Assembly (NCBI RefSeq): GCF_030866825.1
Contig: NZ_CP133020.1
Span: 3,100,001-3,164,000, forward strand
Length of the DNA stretch: 64,000 bases
From: Rathayibacter sp. SW19
GTDB lineage: Bacteria; Actinomycetota; Actinomycetes; Actinomycetales; Microbacteriaceae
Reading direction: 5' to 3'
Shown here: piece after piece, positions 57,203-64,000 of the stretch
Numbering within the stretch: the stretch's first letter is position 1
Layout of the letters: each line of letters begins with the position of its first letter
Program-made: the position numbers and the translations under genes
Notes under the pieces: generated by a model
What the model was told of the DNA's origin: nothing
The model's input: the letters and a program-made list of their open reading frames with translations, nothing else
Databases searched by the model: none

Positions 57203-58183
57203 ATGCCCTCCCAGGAAACCTCAACGTCGGCCGCGCCCACGCACGCATGGGGTTACGGCCTCGCCACAATCGCTTCCGATGGCACCGTGCTCGATACCTG
57301 GTTCCGCGAGCCGCGACTCGGAACGCTTCCGGCTGGCCGAGATCGCTGGATCGTGCCCGCCGAGTTTTCGGCCTTGACCGGTGACGACCCGCGACGCAGT
57401 GTGCACATCGATGCGGTGACCGTCGAGATCGAACTCGCTGTGCCGCCGGCATCGACATCGGATGCCTACCTGCGGCTACACCTGCTCTCGCACCTGCTCG
57501 TCAAGCCGAACACGATCAATCTCGACGGTGTGTTCGCCGTTCTGCCGATCGTTGCCTGGACAAACGCCGGCCCGGTATTGCCTGCCGACTTCGACCGGTT
57601 GCGACCGGCACTGCAACGCGCGGGCATCCAGGTCAGCGGCATCGACAAGTTCCCGCGTCTACTCGACTATGTCTCACCAGACCGCGTGCGCATCGCGGAT
57701 GCCTCGCGTGTACGGCTCGGCGCACATCTCGCACCGGGCACCATCGTCATGCATGAAGGCTTCGTGAACTTCAACGCGGGCACGCTCGGTAGTTCCATGG
57801 TGGAAGGTCGCATCTCGCAGGGGGTTGTGGTCGGTGACGGATCGGACGTCGGCGGTGGCGCATCCATCATGGGCACTCTGTCCGGCGGAGGCACCCAGCA
57901 GGTTGCGATCGGCGAGCGGGCCTTGCTGGGAGCGAACTCCGGGATCGGCATCTCGATCGGCGACGACTGTATCGTCGAGGCGGGCCTGTACGTGACCGCG
58001 GGCACCAAGGTAGTCGTCGTCGGCGCGCCGCCCACCGCCGACGGGGTCGCTCAAACGGTGAAGGCGGTTGAGCTCTCCGGTGTGCCGAATCTGCTGTTCC
58101 GCCGCAACTCACTGACCGGCGCGGTAGAAGTACTGCAGCGCAGCGGCGCGGGCATTCGGCTCAACCCCGCCCTTCACGCCTGA
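57203..58183 (+). CDS. dapD: tetrahydrodipicolinate N-succinyltransferase DapD
   Basis: 326-residue actinobacterial-type DapD. Uses succinyl-CoA to acylate tetrahydrodipicolinate, two steps before DapE. The C-terminal half is a left-handed beta helix of hexapeptide repeats (VRLGAHLAPGTIVMHEGFVN, MVEGRISQGVVVGDGSDVGG, ERALLGANSGIGISIGDDCI). EGRISQGVVVG and NSGIGISIGDDC are DapD signatures. Divergent from dapE with only 17 bases between start codons. Confidence 0.93.
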   Translation: MPSQETSTSAAPTHAWGYGLATIASDGTVLDTWFREPRLGTLPAGRDRWIVPAEFSALTGDDPRRSVHIDAVTVEIELAVPPASTSDAYLRLHLLSHLLVKPNTINLDGVFAVLPIVAWTNAGPVLPADFDRLRPALQRAGIQVSGIDKFPRLLDYVSPDRVRIADASRVRLGAHLAPGTIVMHEGFVNFNAGTLGSSMVEGRISQGVVVGDGSDVGGGASIMGTLSGGGTQQVAIGERALLGANSGIGISIGDDCIVEAGLYVTAGTKVVVVGAPPTADGVAQTVKAVELSGVPNLLFRRNSLTGAVEVLQRSGAGIRLNPALHA

Positions 58184-58195
58184 CTCATGATGTGA

Positions 58196-58201
58196 AACAA
58201 T
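58196..58201 (+). promoter_or_regulatory. -10 element, leaderless start
   Basis: AACAAT, 6 bases before ATG 58208; no ribosome-binding site. Confidence 0.4.
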
Positions 58202-58207
58202 GCTGCG

Positions 58208-59425
58208 ATGCTGGCGGAACACCCATCCGGCCCGAGCAGGATCCGGCGACGCATCGCGGCGGCACTCGTTGCCACGTTGTCAGTCATCACGGTAGTGACG
58301 GGGTGTGTTCCGTCAACCCGCACGCACCCCGCGCTGAAGGATTCTGCAGGCTGGCATGAAATCGCGCCGCCGAGTCGTGGCGCTCGAACCCTCGTGCTCG
58401 CAGCCGACGACCATCGGATGCTTGCCTTCGGGTCAGTGCCGGCGGGTCGTGGGCGGGCACCTGCAGCCTGGCAGGTCACCGAGCTCAACAACTGGCAGGC
58501 GATCAGGACGACACCGGCCACCGGCTATGGCAAGCAGGCGGAGTTCATCATGGCCGCGGTCGCTGACAACCGCATCAGCGCCTTCGGACAGGCCTACGGC
58601 GGCGCACACAGCAATCCGCGGCCGACGCTGTGGCGCGGAACCACGGCCGGCCTGGTGGAACACGAGCAGCCCATCACCCTCCTCGGCGGAGAGGATGCCA
58701 TCGGCCAAGCTGCGGAGTCGGCCACCCGTTCGCTCGCGCTGATCGTCGGTTCCTGGGACCCACCCGGCGCACGCTACGGAGCCGCGACGTGGACATCGCG
58801 CGATGGCGTGCACTGGACCCGTCACTCCACACCGCCCGGCATGGCCTCCGGCCCCGGTGAGCAAACCAGCGCGCTCGGAGTGACCGATCGCTCGGGCGGA
58901 TTCCTGGCAGCGGGGCAGAGCCTGACCGGCACAGGCACGGTCCCGCTCGCCTGGACTTCCTCGAACGGCGCCACGTGGCTACGCAGTGCATTGCCGCTTG
59001 GCGCGACCTCTGACATGCGCGGTGCGACCGCGGTCGCGCCCGGTGCGACCGCAGTCACGCCCGTGTGCGGATCGACGAGTTGCGTGCTGATCGGTAACAG
59101 CACGTCAGTGCCCAGCCGCCTGCTGTGCTGGAAATTGCCGTTACGCGGCAGCGCGTCAATTGGTGCCACGGCGGCCGCTGCGGGGCCGGGTGGATCACTG
59201 GTCGAACCGCTCCAAGCCACCATCGATCGCGGTACGGTCGAGGTCCTGGCACGCATCGACGGCCGCGTGAGGCTCTTCTCAGTCACGCCGGAATGCGCAG
59301 GCTGGCACGAAACCGCTCTACCGGCGCACGCCCAGATTGCGGCGCTCGCTGTGCTCGGGGGGCGCCTCGTCATCGCGACAACCGGCGCGACGGCAAGCCG
59401 GTTGTGGACGCGCGCAACCAGGTAG
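58208..59425 (+). CDS. large lipoprotein, probable beta-propeller-like
   Basis: 405 residues. Signal peptide after a basic start, lipobox VVTGC (Cys33). The mature part is beta-rich with repeated W-containing strands (AGWHEIAPP, AATWTSRDGVHWTRH, AWTSSNGATWLRSAL, CAGWHETALP), a pattern like sialidase/BNR-type propeller blades. A GATAVxP duplication lies near residue 275, and cysteines in TPVCGSTSC could form a disulfide. Family not recognised. Located outside the membrane, just upstream of a secreted-type acylase but separated by 114 bases. Confidence 0.72.
   Translation: MLAEHPSGPSRIRRRIAAALVATLSVITVVTGCVPSTRTHPALKDSAGWHEIAPPSRGARTLVLAADDHRMLAFGSVPAGRGRAPAAWQVTELNNWQAIRTTPATGYGKQAEFIMAAVADNRISAFGQAYGGAHSNPRPTLWRGTTAGLVEHEQPITLLGGEDAIGQAAESATRSLALIVGSWDPPGARYGAATWTSRDGVHWTRHSTPPGMASGPGEQTSALGVTDRSGGFLAAGQSLTGTGTVPLAWTSSNGATWLRSALPLGATSDMRGATAVAPGATAVTPVCGSTSCVLIGNSTSVPSRLLCWKLPLRGSASIGATAAAAGPGGSLVEPLQATIDRGTVEVLARIDGRVRLFSVTPECAGWHETALPAHAQIAALAVLGGRLVIATTGATASRLWTRATR
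59021..59062 (+). repeat. 21-bp in-frame duplication in lipoprotein gene
   Basis: Two 21-bp units (59021-59041, 59042-59062), two mismatches, encoding GATAVAP and GATAVTP. Confidence 0.8.
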
Positions 59426-59539
59426 ACGCGACCGACGGCCGGACCGAGAACGGCGCCGGCCGACGCAGCGGATGTTGAGCCGACTCGGCCGAGCGCTTCA
59501 GCTACGATTGCCAACATCCGTTCAGCACGAGGGAGTGAC

Positions 59540-62119
59540 GTGGGTACAGACGAAGCGCGCATCGGCCGACGGCATCCGTTCTGGCGGGTGATGGGCATCC
59601 TGCTCGCAATCGTGGCCACGCTGGCAATCGTCGCCGGCGTGCTGGGCTTCTGGACCGTCACCCGCTCCTTCCCCACGCTCGAGGGAAACGTCGACCTGCC
59701 CGGGCTGAACAAGCCGGTCACAGTGCAGCGCGACGATGCCGGCATCCCTCAGATCACGGCACAGACCTCCCATGACCTGTTCATGGCGGAGGGCTACGTT
59801 CACGCCCAGGACCGGTTCTGGGAGATGGACTTCCGTCGGCATGTGACAGCAGGACGGCTGGCCGAATTGTTCGGAAAGAGTCAGGTCGGCACAGACGCCT
59901 TCATCCGCACGCTCGGCTGGCGCACTGTCGCCGAACAAGAGGTCAAAGCGATGGACAAGACCTCGCTGTCGTACTACCAGGCCTATGCCGACGGCGTGAA
60001 CGCCTACCTGAAGACCCATAAGGGCGCGGACCTGTCCCTCGAATACGCCGTTCTCGGCCTGCAGGTCTCTGGCTATACGCCCGAGAAATGGACGCCCGTT
60101 GACTCGGTCGCCTGGCTGAAGGCCATGGCGTGGGATCTTCGCTCCAACCTCGAAGACGAGATCGATCGCGCTGTGCTGGCCACGAAACTGACCCCTGCCC
60201 AAGTGGCCCAGTTGCATCCCGACTACCCGTATGCACAGCATCCGACGATCACCGGGCTCGGCGGCGGCAGCGACACCACAGTGACGACGGATGCGAAACC
60301 CGCGGTCGCGCTCACGACGCCGGGGGACACGAGCACGAGCGTCGCGGCTGACGCACTCGCACCGCTCGAGGAACTGCAAACCACGATGGCAGCGGTACCG
60401 GAACTCCTCGGACCGGCCGGCAACGGCATCGGCTCGAACTCGTGGGTGGTCGCCGGCAGTCACACAGCCACCGGCAAACCGCTGCTGGCCAACGACCCTC
60501 ACCTCGGCCCCGTCATGCCGAGCATCTGGTACCAGGTCGGCCTGCACTGCGCGACAGTCTCTGCGGCGTGCCCGTTCGACGTGGCCGGCTACAGCTTCTC
60601 CGGCCTGCCCGGGGTCGTCATCGGTCACAACAACAAAATCGCGTGGGGCTTTACCAACCTCGGCCCGGACGTCGCCGACCTGTACCTCGAGAAGGTCAGC
60701 GACAAGGGTTACGAATACGACGGCGCTATCAAGCCGTTCGTCGAGAGAACCGAAACGATCAAGGTCGCTGGCGCGCCGGCCCAGAAGCTCACCATCAAGT
60801 CCACTGACCACGGCCCGATCGTCACCGGGATCACGACCGATTTCGGCACGATCGCACAGAGCTACAGCAAGGCGCATAGCGGAATCCCTGCCGGAAAATA
60901 CCAACTTTCGTTGCAGTGGACTGCCTTGCAACCCGGGCACACCGCGCAAGCGATCTTCGCCATGAACAAGGCAACGAATTGGACCCAATTCCGGGCCGCC
61001 GCCGCCGACTTCGACGTGCCGTCGCAGAATCTGGTCTACGCGGATGTCGAGGGCAACATCGGTTACCAGGCACCCGGGCGCATCCCGATTCGCAAACAGG
61101 GAAACGGCACCCTTCCTGTGCCCGGTTGGACGAGCTCATACGGGTGGAGCGGCTATGTTCCATTCGATCAGCTGCCGAGCGTCTACAATCCGCCGAAAGG
61201 TTACATTGTGACGGCGAACAACGCAGCCGTCGGCCCTGAGTATCCGGTGATGATCACCCAGGATTGGGACTCCGGATACCGCGCCAACCAGATCACGAAT
61301 CGACTGCAGACGCTACTGACGAGCGGTAAGAAGATCTCAGCGGCTGACATGTCTTCGATCCAGGCGGACAAATACGACGCAAATGCAGCGACCCTCGCGC
61401 CGCTGCTCGTTTCGCTGCATCTGAACGGTGCCGCCGGTGACGCGATCAGCCTGCTCAAGGGCTGGAACTATCACGACGACCCCGACAGCGCGGCTGCAGC
61501 GTACTTCAACGTCTTCTGGCGCAACCTGCTGCACGATGCGTTCGGCCGCAAGATGCCGGCGAGTGCACAGCCGGTCGGAGGAGACCGCTGGTTCCAGGTG
61601 GTGGGCTCCCTCGTCGAGCAACCGGAGTCACCGTGGTGGACTGACAGCAAGCTCGGCGTTGCGGGCCTCGACGAAATGCTGACGTACTCGGCACGACAGG
61701 CAGCCGAAGAAGCGACCGATCTGATGGGGTCTGATCCGTCTTCGTGGCGGTGGGACAGCATCCATCAGCTCGAATTGACGAACGCCAGCTTTGGAGAATC
61801 CGGCATCGCACCGATCGAGTGGCTGTTCAATCGCGGACCGTACCCGGTTGGCGGCGCATCCTCTGTCGTAGACGCGGTCGGCTGGGATGCCTCGGTCGGC
61901 TACCAGGTGAACTGGGTGCCGTCGATGCGGCAGGTCATCGATCTTTCGAACTTCGACGCATCAACCTGGATCAACCTGACGGGTGAGTCTGGGCACGCAT
62001 TCCACCCGAACTATGTGGATCAAGCGCCACTGTGGCAGACGAACCGCACCAGGCCGTGGGCGTTCAGCGCAGGTGCCGTCAGGGCAGCCACGACCAACAC
62101 GCTGACTTTGAAGCCCTAG
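59540..62119 (+). CDS. penicillin acylase-family Ntn hydrolase
   Basis: 859-residue amidase precursor. An N-terminal hydrophobic helix (VMGILLAIVATLAIVAGVLG) anchors or exports it. VTVQRDDAGIPQITAQTSHD and EGYVHAQDRFWEMDFRRHVT mark the alpha subunit; GNGIGSNSWVV contains the self-cleavage site Gly298-Ser299, whose serine becomes the N-terminal nucleophile of the beta subunit; PLLANDPHLG follows. Family members split amide bonds of beta-lactams or acyl-homoserine lactones; the substrate here is unknown. GTG start with GGGAG upstream. Its stop shares CTAG with gltA. Confidence 0.9.
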   Translation: MGTDEARIGRRHPFWRVMGILLAIVATLAIVAGVLGFWTVTRSFPTLEGNVDLPGLNKPVTVQRDDAGIPQITAQTSHDLFMAEGYVHAQDRFWEMDFRRHVTAGRLAELFGKSQVGTDAFIRTLGWRTVAEQEVKAMDKTSLSYYQAYADGVNAYLKTHKGADLSLEYAVLGLQVSGYTPEKWTPVDSVAWLKAMAWDLRSNLEDEIDRAVLATKLTPAQVAQLHPDYPYAQHPTITGLGGGSDTTVTTDAKPAVALTTPGDTSTSVAADALAPLEELQTTMAAVPELLGPAGNGIGSNSWVVAGSHTATGKPLLANDPHLGPVMPSIWYQVGLHCATVSAACPFDVAGYSFSGLPGVVIGHNNKIAWGFTNLGPDVADLYLEKVSDKGYEYDGAIKPFVERTETIKVAGAPAQKLTIKSTDHGPIVTGITTDFGTIAQSYSKAHSGIPAGKYQLSLQWTALQPGHTAQAIFAMNKATNWTQFRAAAADFDVPSQNLVYADVEGNIGYQAPGRIPIRKQGNGTLPVPGWTSSYGWSGYVPFDQLPSVYNPPKGYIVTANNAAVGPEYPVMITQDWDSGYRANQITNRLQTLLTSGKKISAADMSSIQADKYDANAATLAPLLVSLHLNGAAGDAISLLKGWNYHDDPDSAAAAYFNVFWRNLLHDAFGRKMPASAQPVGGDRWFQVVGSLVEQPESPWWTDSKLGVAGLDEMLTYSARQAAEEATDLMGSDPSSWRWDSIHQLELTNASFGESGIAPIEWLFNRGPYPVGGASSVVDAVGWDASVGYQVNWVPSMRQVIDLSNFDASTWINLTGESGHAFHPNYVDQAPLWQTNRTRPWAFSAGAVRAATTNTLTLKP

Positions 62120-63426
62120 CCGAGCCGCCCGCTCGGCCAGTTGCGCTCCGGCTCTCCGATGTAAAGCTGTTGCGGGCGACCGATCTTCATCGCAGGGTCC
62201 TGGTTCATCTCACGCCAGTGGGCGATCCACCCGGGCAGTCGGCCGATGGCGAACAGTACCGTGAACATCCGCGCTGGAAAACCCATGGCCTTGTAGATGA
62301 CGCCGGTGTAGAAGTCGACGTTGGGGTACAGCTTGCGTTCGATGAAGTAGTCGTCTGCCAGCGCGACGGCCTCGAGCTCCTTGGCGATGTCCAGCAGCGG
62401 GTCGTGAACGCCCAACGCTTCCAGCACCTCGTCGGCGCTCTCTTTGACCAGCTTGGCGCGCGGGTCGAAATTCTTGTAAACGCGGTGCCCGAAGCCCATT
62501 AGCTTCACGCCGTCTTCTTTGCGCTTGACGCGTTCGACAAATCGTTCGACGGTTTCGCCGGAGCATTGGATCTCAGCCAGCATGTCGAGCACAGCTTCGT
62601 TCGCACCGCCGTGCAGTGGGCCGTACAGCGCGTTGATTCCGGCCGATACGGACGCGAACAGGTTGGCCTGTGTGGAACCGACCAGTCGCACGGTGGACGT
62701 CGACGCGTTCTGCTCGTGATCCTCGTGCAGGATCAGGAGGCGCTCCAGTGCGTGAGACAGCACCGGGTTGACGTCGTACTGCTCTGCCATTGTGCCGAAG
62801 TTCAGGCGCAGAAAGTTGTCGACGAAACTCAGCGAGTTATCGGGGTAGAGAAAGGCCTGGCCGAGGCTCTTCTTGTGCACATAGGCCGCGATCACCGGCA
62901 TCTTCGCCAGCAGCCGAACGGTCGACAACTCAACCTGTTCCGGGTCCTGCACGCTCAGCGAGTCTTGATAGAACGTCGACAGCGCGGACACGGCACTGGA
63001 CAGCACGGACATCGGATGCGCGTCGTGCGGCAGCCCGTCGAAGAACTTCTTGAGGTCCTCGTGCAGCAACGTGTGCCGGGCGATCCGTTCCTCGAATTCG
63101 CCCAACTCGCCGGCCGTGGGCAGCTCTCCGTAGATCAGCAGCCAGGCGACCTCGAGATATGTCGAGTTCTTCGCGACCTGTTCAATCGGATATCCGCGAT
63201 AGCGCAGAATACCGGCATCGCCGTCGATGTAGGTGATCGCAGACTGCGTGGCGGCAGTGTTCACGAAGCCATAGTCGAGTGAGGTGAGACCGGTCTGCCG
63301 GGTCAGGGTCGAGAAGTCGATGCTTGAGGCGCCCTGCGAGCTCTCCCGGATCGGGAATTCTGCGCTCCCGCCCGGGAAGTTGAGAATCGCTTTGTCAGGC
63401 TCCGCTCCTGTGCCGGTTCCGCTCAC
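62116..63426 (-). CDS. gltA: citrate synthase
   Basis: 436-residue type II (hexameric) citrate synthase; condenses oxaloacetate and acetyl-CoA. Key residues lie in LHEDHEQNASTSTVRLVGST, ALYGPLHGGANEAVL (catalytic His), GFGHRVYKNFDPRAK (His-Arg) and NVDFYTGVIYKAMGFP (Asp). GTG start with AGGAGG 4 bases upstream. Sits between the acylase and dapC; no operon partner. Convergent with the acylase gene, sharing CTAG. Confidence 0.95.
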   Translation of the reverse strand: MSGTGTGAEPDKAILNFPGGSAEFPIRESSQGASSIDFSTLTRQTGLTSLDYGFVNTAATQSAITYIDGDAGILRYRGYPIEQVAKNSTYLEVAWLLIYGELPTAGELGEFEERIARHTLLHEDLKKFFDGLPHDAHPMSVLSSAVSALSTFYQDSLSVQDPEQVELSTVRLLAKMPVIAAYVHKKSLGQAFLYPDNSLSFVDNFLRLNFGTMAEQYDVNPVLSHALERLLILHEDHEQNASTSTVRLVGSTQANLFASVSAGINALYGPLHGGANEAVLDMLAEIQCSGETVERFVERVKRKEDGVKLMGFGHRVYKNFDPRAKLVKESADEVLEALGVHDPLLDIAKELEAVALADDYFIERKLYPNVDFYTGVIYKAMGFPARMFTVLFAIGRLPGWIAHWREMNQDPAMKIGRPQQLYIGEPERNWPSGRLG

Positions 63427-63582
63427 AACGCCTCCTGATGGCTTGACTGGTGCGCGAACAGCCCGATCTTGTGGATCGCGCGTGTCGAAGTGCGCAAATA
63501 CAGCCTATGGGCAAAGGACGGCTACTGTCGCATCCGCCAAAAGATCGCGCCTCCAGCTGGTGGAACCGTCCAATCGGTGCAA
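63427..63582. other. 156-base gap upstream of citrate synthase
   Basis: Contains the gltA leader (AGGAGG) and, on the minus strand, TAGGCT about 85 bases upstream as a weak -10 candidate. No gene or strong hairpin seen. Confidence 0.3.
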
Positions 63583-64000
63583 TCAGTGCCGAACCGGGTG
63601 GTCGAGGGTCGACGCCGTCAAGCGGGACGCCGCCGCTGCGATCCGCTCGTCGGTTGCCGTCAGCGAGAGGCGCACATGTTCGGGGTAGTATCCGCCATAG
63701 AAGGTGCCGGGCCCGGCAAGGATGCCGAGCTCTGCCAAGCGACGGATGCTCTCCCACGCGTCGCGGCCCTCACTCGCCCACAAATACAGACCGGCTTCGC
63801 TGTGATCGATGCGAAAACCTGCCGCCTCGAGCGCCGGCTTCACTATCGCGCGGCGTGCTCGATACCGTTCACGCTGAATCGCCACGTGCGCGTCGTCGCC
63901 AAGAGCCACGACCATTGCCGACTGCAACGGGGCAGGCAGCATCAGGCCCGCATGTTTGCGCACGGTCAGCAATCGCTCGATCAGCGCGCTGCATCCGGCC
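63583..64000 (-). CDS. dapC: succinyldiaminopimelate transaminase DapC, C-terminal fragment
   Basis: C-terminal 138 codons of a fold-type I aminotransferase running off the right edge. LLTVRKHAGLMLPAPLQSAM is the segment after the PLP lysine characteristic of actinobacterial DapC; LYLWASEGRDAWESIRRLAE, GILAGPGTFYG and YVRLSL-like HVRLSLTATDERIAAAASRL complete the small domain with its substrate-binding Arg. DapC forms N-succinyl-LL-DAP, between DapD and DapE, both encoded within 8 kb. The catalytic lysine lies outside the window. Confidence 0.87.
   Translation of the reverse strand, partial: AGCSALIERLLTVRKHAGLMLPAPLQSAMVVALGDDAHVAIQRERYRARRAIVKPALEAAGFRIDHSEAGLYLWASEGRDAWESIRRLAELGILAGPGTFYGGYYPEHVRLSLTATDERIAAAASRLTASTLDHPVRH

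Overview
The window reads as chromosomal DNA of a high-GC actinobacterium, most likely a Microbacteriaceae-type organism (inference). Reasons: frequent GTG starts; many start codons placed 6-7 bases after a TANNNT-like -10 box (leaderless mRNAs, common in actinobacteria); clade-typical small proteins (DUF3107, DUF3117); a paired AdnA/AdnB helicase-nuclease instead of RecBCD; and gene order that, from memory, parallels mycobacterial blocks (UPF0182 / PDZ-Lon / DUF2342 / ThiF-like / UvrD2 / NudC / AdnB / AdnA; DUF3107 / ferritin-like / DEAD helicase; stress protein / MgtE-N / DUF1003 / Mrp; TatB / O-methyltransferase). No tRNA, rRNA, CRISPR, transposase or prophage was seen.

Layout. 1-5.9 kb: end of a patatin-like lipase, then an arsenic-type module (ArsR-ArsC fusion diverging from an aquaporin and a CoA-disulfide-reductase-like flavoprotein), an ArsR-EamA pair and two orphan genes. 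6.2-11.8 kb: a carbohydrate operon (ROK regulator, Gfo/Idh/MocA dehydrogenase, binding protein, two permeases, no ATPase). 12.1-17.6 kb: ECF sigma/anti-sigma pair, His/Met-rich lipoprotein with a DoxX-like partner, and a flavoprotein-MFS operon behind a perfect palindrome. 17.6-34.8 kb: conserved actinobacterial block for membrane proteolysis, NAD/RNA cap hydrolysis and DNA double-strand-break repair. 34.9-37.2 kb: ArsR-SRPBCC pair, lipoprotein, VOC protein and a dense inverted-repeat cluster.

37.2-47.6 kb is housekeeping: DUF3107, ferritin-like protein, DEAD-box helicase, HtrA, PHP phosphoesterase, aminopeptidase P, and the stress-protein/MgtE-N/DUF1003/Mrp set. 47.6-53.3 kb is accessory: a sphingosine-1-phosphate-lyase homologue coupled to a GPH-type transporter, and a MarR-controlled pair of redox enzymes with two clear operators. 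53.3-64 kb: TatB, O-methyltransferase, DUF3117, a PIG-V-like mannosyltransferase, divergent dapE/dapD, a lipoprotein, a penicillin-acylase-family hydrolase, citrate synthase and the end of dapC; three lysine/meso-DAP pathway genes lie within 8 kb.

Three patterns cut across the annotation. (1) At least eighteen genes look leaderless, and several divergent pairs are leaderless on both sides; dapE/dapD share one overlapping -10 element in a 17-base gap. (2) Nine genes carry short in-frame tandem repeats (12-24 bp units), and in UvrD2 and AdnB independent 15-bp arrays sit at the same helicase loop. (3) Genes are packed with 4-bp ATGA or CTAG overlaps; one convergent pair overlaps by 137 bp of coding sequence. 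I did not find a clear new defence or mobile system; the strongest candidates for new biology are the SPL-GPH operon, the repeat-bearing repair helicases and the inactive-looking phosphotransferase beside them.
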